From NCBI GenBank assembly GCA_016745035.1, contig JADGDE010000006.1:1-64000 (forward strand): 64,000 nt of DNA. The letters run 5' to 3'. The notes beneath the pieces are model-generated. The model did no database searches, was not told the origin of the DNA, and saw nothing but the letters and a program-made list of their open reading frames with translations. Both the position numbers and the translations under genes were made by a program. The DNA is from Thiotrichales bacterium. Lineage in GTDB: Bacteria; Pseudomonadota; Gammaproteobacteria; Beggiatoales; Beggiatoaceae. Below, one piece after another: positions 9,729-16,967 of the stretch (positions are counted from its first letter, which is position 1; each line of letters opens with the position of its first letter).

Positions 9729-10256
9729 TTAGGGTTTTTGTAACATGGCTGCCTGTAAATGACAGCCCTTTTCATTCATCCATGCAACAAACTTCGCACT
9801 GCCAACCGATAAATCGTTTGGAATTTTATGCATGGTAATCTGGCGTTCCACATCACTGGTTTTAGTGAGGCGTAAACTGTAAGCATTGTCACTTAATAAA
9901 GGTAACTTTGCTTGCGGCCATGTCAAATCATGTTGTTCACTTGGCCAGCGCAAACTGATTTGAGTGCCTTTAATATCGCGTAATTGTAGTTTATCCATTT
10001 GTTCTGCATTGGCGCGCCACAGACTGATATGGCTGTTTTCTTGATAACAAAAATCACTCGAGCGTGAGACATCAACCGACCAAGCATCATTAGGCATCTC
10101 ATTACTACTGCGTTTTCGCGGACGCACTGCACTCACAACAGCAACAGTATTATCATCACCTTGATAGCTTGCGCCTGAATCAGCCATTGTTTGAGATGAA
10201 CTAATAAATGTGGCAAGACCGAGTACACAAACAGCACTTAAATTGGGGTTTAACAT
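9729..10256 (-). CDS. small exported protein paired with CHAT gene, copy 1 (DUF928-like?)
   Basis: ATG 10256 is preferred over a TTG at 10274: AAAAGGCG precedes it and it gives a signal peptide (MLNPNLSAVCVLGLATFISS). The mature part starts with a basic RPRKR stretch, then CYQENSHISLWRAN, an all-beta region (QISLRWPSEQ...LTWP) and a C-terminal segment with KGCHLQAAML. The two cysteines could form a disulfide. The product at 31816-32349 shares the RPRKR motif, a LWRAN block, LRLPWP/SLRWPS, (H)xIPxxL and CH(L/V)QA, so they are paralogues. DUF928 proteins next to CHAT genes in cyanobacteria have a comparable layout, but that family link is only a guess. Probably co-transcribed with the CHAT gene. 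Confidence 0.7.
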   Translation of the reverse strand: MLNPNLSAVCVLGLATFISSSQTMADSGASYQGDDNTVAVVSAVRPRKRSSNEMPNDAWSVDVSRSSDFCYQENSHISLWRANAEQMDKLQLRDIKGTQISLRWPSEQHDLTWPQAKLPLLSDNAYSLRLTKTSDVERQITMHKIPNDLSVGSAKFVAWMNEKGCHLQAAMLQKP

Positions 10257-10656
10257 TTTTATACGCCTTTTCAATTATATTTAATGGGTGAATAGTTCTA
10301 ACAAAAATAACGCTAAGCTTAACTTAAGCGTCTAGCAAATTAATCAAACTGCTTTCCAAGTAGATCATACTCACTTTAATTAGCAAAGGAATAAGGGTGC
10401 TAGCCTTAAAACACTTTGAACGCATCGAAATCTGTTAATAGCAAGTATGAGGCAAAACTAAATGGCCTCATGCAAGCAAAAACCTGAATAACTGACGTTA
10501 CGCCATTAATATTCCGATGCTTCTTTGATTATAGAATGTCTTTAACTTGGTTTCAAAAAAAACTTATCTCAAATCAACAACTCTAGTTTTGATTCATTAT
10601 GATTGTTGGCAGGAAAGCCATATTGTAGAGAGGAATGCACCCATTCCATAAATAAC
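10257..10656. other. AT-rich intergenic region upstream of the small exported protein gene
   Basis: About 400 bases without a credible ORF on either strand. It should hold the promoter of the minus-strand small-protein/CHAT operon. The only recognisable item is a 12-base block at 10493 (TGACGTTACGCC) resembling one terminal repeat of the ~130-bp MITE family, possibly a solo relic. Confidence 0.5.
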
Positions 10657-10766
10657 TGATGTTATGCAAAGGCTTCTTTTTGGCCCCAAAAAGCCAAAAA
10701 ACCGCCATTGCTGCACAGCTAAATATGACTAGGCAGGTGGAAAAGCACCTTGTTGTGTCACATCGG
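10657..10766 (+). mobile_element. MITE-A, degenerate 110-bp copy
   Basis: Begins TGATGTTATGCAAAGGCTT and ends GTGTCACATCGG, degenerate versions of the family's terminal inverted repeats. It keeps the internal hairpin (TTTTTGGC/GCCAAAAA) and the conserved ACCGCCATTGCTGCAC block, but the right part is shortened. Its right end is 26 bases from the stop of the Rieske gene. Flanking direct repeats are no longer clear (TAAATAAC versus TTAGTAAA), so this looks like the oldest copy. Confidence 0.75.
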
Positions 10767-10792
10767 TTAGTAAAATTGCGGTATTAGCAAGC

Positions 10793-11101
10793 TCAACACT
10801 GCATAAAAATCGCAGTGCCTTCCATCTTCAGTGGATAAGTGCCCAGTGGCTCATCGGCAGGTTCATCTAAAGCTTCTCCGGTTTGTAATTGAAAGCGACT
10901 ACCATGCAAGGAACATTTAATCCGGTCACCTTGTACACAGCCTAAATACAAAGAAGAGTCTTCATGTGAGCACATCTCATCAACAATAAAATAACCACTA
11001 TCACCATGAGCTAATAGGTATTTTTTCCCCTGTATACGTAAGCGCTTCATATCACCTACATGTGGACAATCGCTGCTATCGGCTACTTGTATCCATTCCA
11101 T
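10793..11101 (-). CDS. Rieske-type [2Fe-2S] ferredoxin
   Basis: Small soluble Rieske protein, 102 residues. The two ligand loops are CSHEDSSLYLG (C-x-H) and CSLHGSRF (C-x2-H), separated by about 15 residues as in Rieske ferredoxins and NirD-like proteins. There is no signal peptide or membrane segment, so it should act in the cytoplasm as an electron carrier or subunit. GAGGAT stands just before the ATG. It starts 9 bases after the stop of the TrpD-like gene and is surely co-transcribed with it. The redox partner cannot be read from this window. Confidence 0.9.
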   Translation of the reverse strand: MEWIQVADSSDCPHVGDMKRLRIQGKKYLLAHGDSGYFIVDEMCSHEDSSLYLGCVQGDRIKCSLHGSRFQLQTGEALDEPADEPLGTYPLKMEGTAIFMQC

Positions 11102-11110
11102 TAGCTATCC

Positions 11111-12220
11111 TCAGGCTTGGAAGTGCTGCCAAGCACTGCCATTGTTTAATACTTGGCGAATTTGTGCAGCCCCTGCGCGGGCATCTTCAACCTTGCCTAA
11201 ATGCGTTAAGACCATCGCACCGGTGTAAACCAAGCCATCATAGATCAAGCCTTGTTTACCTTGTAATGCCGCTGTGCCCACTTCGGCAGCCGCTTTAGCC
11301 GCTGCTAGGCTGTCGACATCCAAACCAATTTCATCCTCTTGGGCTTTGGCGGGTAAATCTTCGGGAAATGCTAAAGCCCGTAAATCTTGTGCTATTTCCA
11401 GATCGACAGGATGGCTATCGATGTCTTGTTCTTGCCCAAAATCATGGTAATAAACAAATTTACCTGTTTGACGTAGAGAGGGAATAATCCCCCCTTCAAC
11501 ACCACGAACTAATAAAGTCGAATCAAACCCTGCATGGCGTGCAAGTAAGGCATAAATACGTGGATAAGGTTTATGTACAAAGCCTGTGAGTAAATGGGTT
11601 TTTTTCTGTCCACGAATTGGACGGGCTAAGGTTTCGATAGTGGTGATCACGGTACGTTTAATAACTTTTTCCCGTAAGTCAGCTAACGCATATAATTTAG
11701 GGCAAAATTGGCTTTGATCCAAATAAGACCAACCTGCTGTTGTCGAGAGATTATCAGCCGCAGTTTGACTGCTGCGATCAACATCAATGCCAGCGGCACG
11801 TAAAATTTGCTTATGGGTAATCCCAAATTTAGGGCTAGTGGTCTCTACCCCATGCGTGATGGTGGGCACGCCACAGGCAGCCAGTGTCGCGGGTAAAAAA
11901 GGCCCTGCGGGTAAAGTCCGGTTATAGCCATTGTAAGGTTCGGCAATATCTAAAACCTCATCAACGCTAGCCGTGGCACTGTTGAGATTATCTTGGATCG
12001 CGCTGAGTATGCCTTTATTTTCCTCATCAGTTTCACGCTTCATCCGTAGAGAAATCAAAAAAATGGCACTTTGCACCGGATCAACCGCTTGGTCTAACAA
12101 GGCTTGCATACCACCACGGGCTTCGGCTTCACTGATATTTTTGCTCAATTCAGGCCCTGTGGCAGTACGCTGAATGATACTACGCATCAAAGCTTGGGCG
12201 GCTGATTGTGACTTGCTCAT
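11111..12220 (-). CDS. TrpD-like (TrpD2/YbiB-type) glycosyl/phosphoribosyl transferase family protein
   Basis: Resembles the nucleoside phosphorylase/anthranilate phosphoribosyltransferase fold: a helical N-terminal domain (AQALMRSIIQR...AEARGGMQALL), then an alpha/beta domain with ITHGVETTSPKFGITH and GVEGGIIPSLRQTG. The glycine-rich PRPP loop of true TrpD (GTGGD) is replaced by a YNGYNRTLPAGPFLPAT-type segment. Tryptophan synthesis is therefore doubtful, and a nucleic-acid or nucleotide-binding TrpD2 role is as likely. ATG 12220 is chosen because AGGAG lies nine bases upstream. The upstream start at 12241 lacks a ribosome site. It forms a two-gene operon with the Rieske ferredoxin. Confidence 0.7.
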   Translation of the reverse strand: MSKSQSAAQALMRSIIQRTATGPELSKNISEAEARGGMQALLDQAVDPVQSAIFLISLRMKRETDEENKGILSAIQDNLNSATASVDEVLDIAEPYNGYNRTLPAGPFLPATLAACGVPTITHGVETTSPKFGITHKQILRAAGIDVDRSSQTAADNLSTTAGWSYLDQSQFCPKLYALADLREKVIKRTVITTIETLARPIRGQKKTHLLTGFVHKPYPRIYALLARHAGFDSTLLVRGVEGGIIPSLRQTGKFVYYHDFGQEQDIDSHPVDLEIAQDLRALAFPEDLPAKAQEDEIGLDVDSLAAAKAAAEVGTAALQGKQGLIYDGLVYTGAMVLTHLGKVEDARAGAAQIRQVLNNGSAWQHFQA

Positions 12221-12293
12221 AAAAGCGCTACTCCTAAACAAAAAATGAAAGATAAAAGGGATTTTGTGCTGTTATACGTTTTTACAAGGTAAC

Positions 12294-12309
12294 TGATGTG
12301 ACGCACTGG
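12294..12309. repeat. solo MITE-A terminal repeat
   Basis: The block TGATGTGACGCACTGG matches the 'TTACGCACT' end of the MITE-A family with one change, but no second end follows within 150 bases. Probably a fragment of a decayed copy. Confidence 0.45.
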
Positions 12310-12449
12310 TTGTTTTTTGCTTCATGACTCAACAATTGCCTGCATAGACTCTTAGACTTTGCGTAGCATCAGAGGGTTAAGCATCTAAAAAAGCATTCAG
12401 CGTTGAATCTAGGACTCAAGCCATTTTTCTTTTGAGGCAAATAACTAAC

Positions 12450-12580
12450 TGATGTTACGCAAAGGCTTCTTTTTCTGCCTTAAGGGCAGAAAAAACCGCC
12501 ATTGCTGCACGGCTAAGCTTCACTAGGCAGGTGTAAAATCACACTATTGTGATAAAAAACAGCTTAGTGCGTCACATCAG
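12450..12580 (+). mobile_element. MITE-A, 131-bp copy
   Basis: Terminal inverted repeats TGATGTTACGCA...TGCGTCACATCAG, flanked by TAACTAAC and TAACTAAA (7 of 8 identical), consistent with a target duplication. The internal stem TTTTTCTGCC/GGCAGAAAAA is perfect. No transposase is encoded, so mobilisation must be in trans. It ends 10 bases before the sigma-54-type promoter. Confidence 0.85.
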
Positions 12581-12590
12581 TAACTAAAAG

Positions 12591-12607
12591 TTGGCACAAA
12601 CCGTGCA
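12591..12607 (+). promoter_or_regulatory. sigma-54-type -24/-12 promoter
   Basis: TTGGCACAAACCGTGCA matches the RpoN consensus TGGCAC-N5-TTGC in all but one base, with exactly ten bases between the invariant GG and GC. A start would fall around 12618, right in front of the first hairpin of the RNA candidate. No enhancer-binding site was recognised. The upstream MITE would lie between any enhancer and the promoter. Confidence 0.6.
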
Positions 12608-12617
12608 TTTATTAAAA

Positions 12618-12757
12618 CCCAACTGTCAAACACTCCTCCTACCTAGTGTTTGACAGGACATTCTCGAGTATTTGGGTTCGCTCGAAATGTCACCAAATCA
12701 ACAGCTTTGTTGATTCGGCGCTGCCAGTTTTTGGGTTCACTGGCAGCGCCTTTTTTT
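12618..12757 (+). ncRNA. candidate structured small RNA with four hairpins
   Basis: About 140 nt on the plus strand fold into four consecutive stems. Stem 1 is a perfect 12-bp CTGTCAAACACT/AGTGTTTGACAG with loop CCTCCTACCT. Stem 2 is an 11-bp GACATT(c)TCGAG/CTCGAAATGTC with a TTTGGGTTC loop. Stem 3 is AATCAACA/TGTTGATT with a 4-nt loop. Stem 4 is a perfect 12-bp GGCGCTGCCAGT/ACTGGCAGCGCC with another TTTGGGTTC loop, followed by seven Ts. No ORF fits. The first loop contains CCUCCU, the core anti-Shine-Dalgarno sequence, as in the 'cuckoo' sRNAs of Rhodobacter. The T-run and upstream sigma-54-type site fix the strand. It stops four bases short of the converging glycosyltransferase gene. Function is inferred only from structure. 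Confidence 0.65.
12717..12757 (+). terminator. intrinsic terminator of the sRNA candidate
   Basis: Perfect 12-bp GC-rich stem (GGCGCTGCCAGT/ACTGGCAGCGCC), 10-nt loop and seven Ts, only on the plus strand. Neighbouring protein genes run on the minus strand, so it must end a different transcript. Confidence 0.8.
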
Positions 12758-12761
12758 GTTA

Positions 12762-14669
12762 TCAATCCTTTTCTCTTGAGGCAACATGAGCCGCTTCGGT
12801 GTGATATTCGCCACGCTTAATACAACGCCGCCAAGTCAATGCCCGTTTAAGACTCCGCCACAAAGTTTTGATTAAATCAAAACGCGATAACGTGTAGATT
12901 TGATAACTGCCATTTTCATAAATAGCACTCATTTCCGCCAAATTATTCGCCAACATACTTTCATTCCAAAACGGTAAAATCACCAAACCTTTTCGTCGCT
13001 GGAAAACATAACGCACTTGCTGTAACAGCCGTAGGTAGCGGTTAGGATGATAGCCAATTTTCATAAAGCTATCACCTTGTAAGGCAAGGTGCTGTTGGGC
13101 TTGGAAAGAAACTTCTACGATACGACTTTTATCTGCCCATTGCCGAATTTGCTGGATGATTTTACGCTCATGATCTTCGCCATCGTTGATATAGTCATTG
13201 ATTTCTTTGAGTACATAAATCACAGGTGGTTGTTCACCGACATGCTGTCGATAATAAGACAAAATTTCTTCGACATTATCGGCAGCCAGTGAACCACGCT
13301 TTAAAGCTTTAGCGCCGTAGTCCCCTTGGCAAAAAGCATCAATACCTTGGAGATGAAATTCACATAAATCATGACGTTTTATCACCAGTTGCCGCCATGC
13401 AAAACGCATGTTTTCGCGCATGACCTTGAGGACAGTGGCTGTCTGTGTATATTCGGCAAAATAATGCAGGAAATTGCGGGTTTCAAAATAACGCAGGTTG
13501 GTAAAGGGTTTGCGCGCCCCTTGTAATACGTGCCAAAGTAAGGAATCTAAAACCACCAAGACTTTTTTCCCGGTTTGGCGTTGCAAACGGTGACACCATT
13601 CGGAGTCATCAACATGTAAGAAATAGTCTCGCCAAATACCAATTTCGGGCAAAATTTCGGTACGGAACATTAAAGAATACGCACCAACATAACCGACAGG
13701 TTTACAGCGCTCAGACCAATGGCTGACTTGATGTAAGTCTTGGTGAACAATATTGGCTTCCCAGCCAAATCTATCGGCATAAAGACTGCCACCCGTTTCA
13801 TAAACATGGGTGGGGGCATCCAAGTCCATCATCACCCCACCTGCAATTCCCGCATCGGGATTATCTTGTAATGTGCTCAGCAAATAGTGCAAGCTGCCTT
13901 GATCCACCAGGGCATCATCATCAATCAACCACGCAAACTCGGTTGGCAAATTATTAGCAATTAAATATTTAAAAAAGGTATTAAAGCCACCGGAGCCGCC
14001 AACGTTTTCTTCATTGTTAATTACGTGCACATCAGGAAAGTTTTTTGCCAGCATCACGTCCGTGTCATCGGTGCTGGCATTATTGACCACAACAATTTTG
14101 AGTTTGTCTTTAGGGTAAGGCAGGGTCGCAATTTTATTTAATAATTTAGCCAAATAAGGGCGACGATTAAAACTGACAATACCGACGGTAATTTCAGGTT
14201 TGGGTGTGGGATCGAGATCCGATAAACCAATATGTGCTAATTGTACAATCTCTCCTTGAGTATCGGGGATAAAAAGGCGGCAATAAAGTGGTTCATCAGC
14301 TATATTATTATTAAGGCTAAAGTCTTCTCGCCATGTATGCAAAGTGGTATTTGGCTCCAAACACCAAAAACGTACCGGTTCAGACTGGTTGAGGCGATAC
14401 AGACCTACGATCAAGGCAACAGGGCTTTGATAACGTAATTGTATCCGGTAGGGGTGGTTTGCTTTTAAGAATAAGCGATTACCCCATAATTTATTTTCTA
14501 AACAAAGGGGCTCATGGGCAAAATTTGCCAATTGCAAAACCCCATCGTTATGGGGGAGCGTTTGGGTAAAAAAATCATGAGGACTGTGCAATTGCCAGAA
14601 TAAGGAATGTGCATTTAATTCAGATAACGCAAAATCTGGATAAAACAGTAAATTGTCAGTCGGATCCAT
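12762..14669 (-). CDS. family 2 glycosyltransferase (GlfT2-like)
   Basis: 635 residues. The N-terminal ~150 residues form a beta-rich domain like the one in front of galactofuranosyltransferases. The GT-A domain follows from ~155, with ITVGIVSFNRRPYLAKLL, VVVNNASTDDT, EENVGGSGGFN, the metal-binding LIDDDA (DDD), and the acceptor-side motif YFLHVDDSEWCHRL. WHVLQGARKP fits the conserved His-metal ligand. The C-terminal ~200 residues are family-specific. It probably adds sugars to a surface polysaccharide or glycolipid, and the sugar donor cannot be told from sequence alone. It is divergently arranged with the pilin-like gene. Confidence 0.82.
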   Translation of the reverse strand: MDPTDNLLFYPDFALSELNAHSLFWQLHSPHDFFTQTLPHNDGVLQLANFAHEPLCLENKLWGNRLFLKANHPYRIQLRYQSPVALIVGLYRLNQSEPVRFWCLEPNTTLHTWREDFSLNNNIADEPLYCRLFIPDTQGEIVQLAHIGLSDLDPTPKPEITVGIVSFNRRPYLAKLLNKIATLPYPKDKLKIVVVNNASTDDTDVMLAKNFPDVHVINNEENVGGSGGFNTFFKYLIANNLPTEFAWLIDDDALVDQGSLHYLLSTLQDNPDAGIAGGVMMDLDAPTHVYETGGSLYADRFGWEANIVHQDLHQVSHWSERCKPVGYVGAYSLMFRTEILPEIGIWRDYFLHVDDSEWCHRLQRQTGKKVLVVLDSLLWHVLQGARKPFTNLRYFETRNFLHYFAEYTQTATVLKVMRENMRFAWRQLVIKRHDLCEFHLQGIDAFCQGDYGAKALKRGSLAADNVEEILSYYRQHVGEQPPVIYVLKEINDYINDGEDHERKIIQQIRQWADKSRIVEVSFQAQQHLALQGDSFMKIGYHPNRYLRLLQQVRYVFQRRKGLVILPFWNESMLANNLAEMSAIYENGSYQIYTLSRFDLIKTLWRSLKRALTWRRCIKRGEYHTEAAHVASREKD

Positions 14670-14740
14670 GTGTTCCCTTGGTGTGTGTTTTGCTTGTTGT
14701 ATTATAAAATTTAGACGAATAACCCATAGGACTTGTCGTC

Positions 14741-15229
14741 ATGCTGAATAATCGAGCATTCTATCAAACAGGTATTACCTTGGTAACACTGATTCTCATT
14801 TTTTTGAGTATTGGTATTGCTTTAGTGATTATTGTGCCCAGCTTTATGGGCTTAGATAAAGATATGCGTCTCACGGCTATGAGCCATCTGGAGGGCAGTT
14901 TACGTTCGAGTAATTTGGTTATTTATGCCAAGGCAGCACAACAAGGCGTGGATCACTTAAAAAATTATCATTTAGATTTGGATAATGATGATAATCCCGA
15001 TTTATATATTCGCTATGGGTATGCCCGTAGCTTAGCTGATTTACTTTATGCGATGCCGAAAAAAGAGTTAAAAGAATTTGTCTGGCAATCAGGTAACAGT
15101 AATGATGCGATGGATAATACCATGAGCCATTTACGGGCTGACAATGCAGAATATTGTCAGATTCGTTATCAACGCCCTGTTTTAGCTGGAGATATGCCTA
15201 TTTATACGGCAGAACTGAATAATTGTTAA
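14741..15229 (+). CDS. type IV pilin-like / pseudopilin-like protein
   Basis: 162 residues. The N-terminus has a short basic leader ending in Gly (MLNNRAFYQTG) followed by ITLVTLILIFLSIGIALVI, the arrangement of a class III signal cut by prepilin peptidase. The Glu expected at mature position 5 is Thr. The C-terminal domain ends with two cysteines (EYCQIRY... ELNNC) in the position of the pilin D-region disulfide, much like MSHA-type pilins. It is a single gene, divergent from the glycosyltransferase gene with only 71 bases between starts. Without Glu5 it may be a minor component. Confidence 0.6.
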   Translation: MLNNRAFYQTGITLVTLILIFLSIGIALVIIVPSFMGLDKDMRLTAMSHLEGSLRSSNLVIYAKAAQQGVDHLKNYHLDLDNDDNPDLYIRYGYARSLADLLYAMPKKELKEFVWQSGNSNDAMDNTMSHLRADNAEYCQIRYQRPVLAGDMPIYTAELNNC

Positions 15230-15242
15230 ATCACTTGTGTAC

Positions 15243-15272
15243 AAACTTAGGCTAAATATTTAGCCTAAGTTT
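15243..15272 (+). terminator. perfect palindrome after the pilin-like gene
   Basis: AAACTTAGGCTAAAT and ATTTAGCCTAAGTTT form an uninterrupted 30-base palindrome 13 bases after the stop. It is a plausible terminator or transcript-end stem, though a T-run is lacking. Confidence 0.5.
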
Positions 15273-15300
15273 AGATAGAGCTAGCAGTTATTTTAATAAC

Positions 15301-15430
15301 TGATGTTACGCAAAGGCTTCTTTTTGGCTTTAACAAGCCAAAAAACCGCCATTGCTCCACGGCTAAATTCCACTAGGCAGGTGGAAAACCACAATATTGA
15401 GATAAAAACAGGCTTAGTGCGTAACATCAG
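15301..15430 (+). mobile_element. MITE-A, 130-bp copy inserted at the ankyrin gene stop
   Basis: Ends TGATGTTACGC and GCGTAACATCAG are perfect inverted repeats. TTAATAAC flanks both sides as an 8-bp direct repeat. The internal stem is TTTTTGGCTT/AAGCCAAAAA. The right end supplies the last five codons and the stop of the minus-strand ankyrin gene. Confidence 0.9.
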
Positions 15431-16370
15431 TTAATAACTTAAGCACATCTTGATGCCCAGCCGCTTCGGCAAGTTCCAATGCGGTTTTCCCTGCGGTATT
15501 TTTCAGGGTTTTATTCGCACCTTTTTCCAATAACAAGTTCACGCTGGCCACTTGACCTTGGGCACTTGCTAGCATCAAAGGACTCATACCATCTTCATCT
15601 TGCAAGCCTAATTTAGCTTTATGCTCAATTAAGAGTTTTTGCATTTGCACCTGTCCAGCTTGGGCTGCCAAATGTAACGGTGTGCTGCCCAGTTGATCTA
15701 TTTGATTAGGATTTGCCCCTTTTTCTAATAAAAATTGCAAAATACCAATATGATCGCCTTCAACCGCATACATAAGTGGGGTCACGCCATGTTTTTGTGC
15801 CTGATCTAAGTCCAATCCCTTACTAAAACGCTGCAAGGTTTCGACAACTTTAATATGCCCTTTTTTCACAGCCCCTATCAAAGCGGTTTCCCCATTTCTA
15901 TCAACTGCACTGGGATCAGCACCAAAACTGAGCAATTGTGCAACGATGACATCCAAACCTAAGCGTGAGGAAATCATCAAAGCATCCCAGCCAGAACGGG
16001 TACGGACATGCACATGTGCGCCCATTTCTACTAGCATTGCGGTGACTGCTGGAAAACCATTTTCAGCCGCAAAAGTCAGGGCCGTACAGCCGCCTTTAGT
16101 GCGAGCATTAACATCTGCGCCCAGGGATAATAACAAAGCGATGGTATTGGCATTACCTGATTCCGCAGCGCGCATCAAAGCGGTAATACCAAAACGATTC
16201 GCCGCCTCTGTGTCAGGATGTGAGGCTAAGGCCGAACGAATTGCTTCGTTATCACCGACCGAAGCGGCATCACGCAAGACTTTACCGTGCTCCTCATCAT
16301 TGGCATGTACAGGACTGAAAATGACTTGGCTGCATAGCAGTAAGCTTAATATCAAATTGAGTGATTTCAT
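15414..16370 (-). CDS. exported ankyrin-repeat protein
   Basis: 318 residues with a signal peptide (MKSLNLILSLLLCSQVIFS...) and then about eight ankyrin repeats covering ~30-315 (GITALMRAAESGNANTIALL, GATPLHLAA-type consensus). It should be a periplasmic protein-binding scaffold. It begins 24 bases after the NapC/NirT cytochrome stop on the same strand, so it is likely the last gene of the cytochrome operon, as small ankyrin proteins often are next to c-type cytochromes and catalases. The C-terminal TDVTH and the stop codon come from the inserted MITE. Removing it would leave a protein ending ...LLK, so the repeats themselves are intact. Confidence 0.85.
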   Translation of the reverse strand: MKSLNLILSLLLCSQVIFSPVHANDEEHGKVLRDAASVGDNEAIRSALASHPDTEAANRFGITALMRAAESGNANTIALLLSLGADVNARTKGGCTALTFAAENGFPAVTAMLVEMGAHVHVRTRSGWDALMISSRLGLDVIVAQLLSFGADPSAVDRNGETALIGAVKKGHIKVVETLQRFSKGLDLDQAQKHGVTPLMYAVEGDHIGILQFLLEKGANPNQIDQLGSTPLHLAAQAGQVQMQKLLIEHKAKLGLQDEDGMSPLMLASAQGQVASVNLLLEKGANKTLKNTAGKTALELAEAAGHQDVLKLLTDVTH

Positions 16371-16394
16371 GCGTGGCTTCTCTCTTCGCAGGGT

Positions 16395-16946
16395 TTAACT
16401 GTCGTTTTCTTCTGGTTCTTCAGGTTCTTTATGGGCAATGCCTTTATGGCAATCAATACAGGTTTTACCTTTTTCAATTGCAGTGCTGTGTTTTTTGCTG
16501 GCAAAACGATCTTGTTCACTGAAGTCCATATGATCAAAAGAATGACAACTACGACATTCACGGGAATCGGTGGCTTTCATTTTTGCCCAAACACGGGTTG
16601 CCATATCCCAACGATGTTGTTCATATTTTTCTGGTGTATCAATCGTCCCCAAGAGTTCATGCCAAACATCTTTCGCTGCCATGATTTTAGCTTTCATTTT
16701 TGGAATAAATGCTTTGGGTACGTGACAATCTGCACAACCGGCATGGACACCGGTGCGACTTGACCAGTGTGCCCCTTCTTTCATTTCCTCAAAATTGGTT
16801 TTCATCGAATGACAAGAAATGCAAAACTCAGTGGTGTTGGTATAGCTTAAAGCCATATTAAAACCACCCGCGAAAATGATACCAAAAAAGAAAATAATGG
16901 TCGCACTTATCAACCATTTTTTACGTTCGGGTGTCAGTGAAAACAT
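16395..16946 (-). CDS. tetrahaem NapC/NirT-type cytochrome c
   Basis: 183 residues: one N-terminal membrane helix (WLISATIIFFFGIIFAGGF) and four CxxCH haem sites (CISCH, CADCH, CRSCH, CIDCH), the layout of NapC/NirT quinol dehydrogenases. These pass electrons from the quinol pool to periplasmic acceptors. The tail is acidic (EEPEENDS). It follows the dihaem cytochrome gene by 21 bases and precedes the ankyrin gene, all on the minus strand. No nitrate or nitrite reductase gene accompanies it, so in this setting it may link the sulfide-oxidation cytochromes to the membrane. That role is inferred from context. Confidence 0.9.
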   Translation of the reverse strand: MFSLTPERKKWLISATIIFFFGIIFAGGFNMALSYTNTTEFCISCHSMKTNFEEMKEGAHWSSRTGVHAGCADCHVPKAFIPKMKAKIMAAKDVWHELLGTIDTPEKYEQHRWDMATRVWAKMKATDSRECRSCHSFDHMDFSEQDRFASKKHSTAIEKGKTCIDCHKGIAHKEPEEPEENDS

Positions 16947-16967
16947 AGTAAGTGCCTTTAGTTAGGT

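Noticed and set aside
12618..12757. Minus-strand reading of the four-hairpin region as a 3' UTR of the glycosyltransferase gene
   Set aside because: The T-run follows the last stem only on the plus strand and the sigma-54-type element points the same way. A minus-strand origin remains a weaker alternative.
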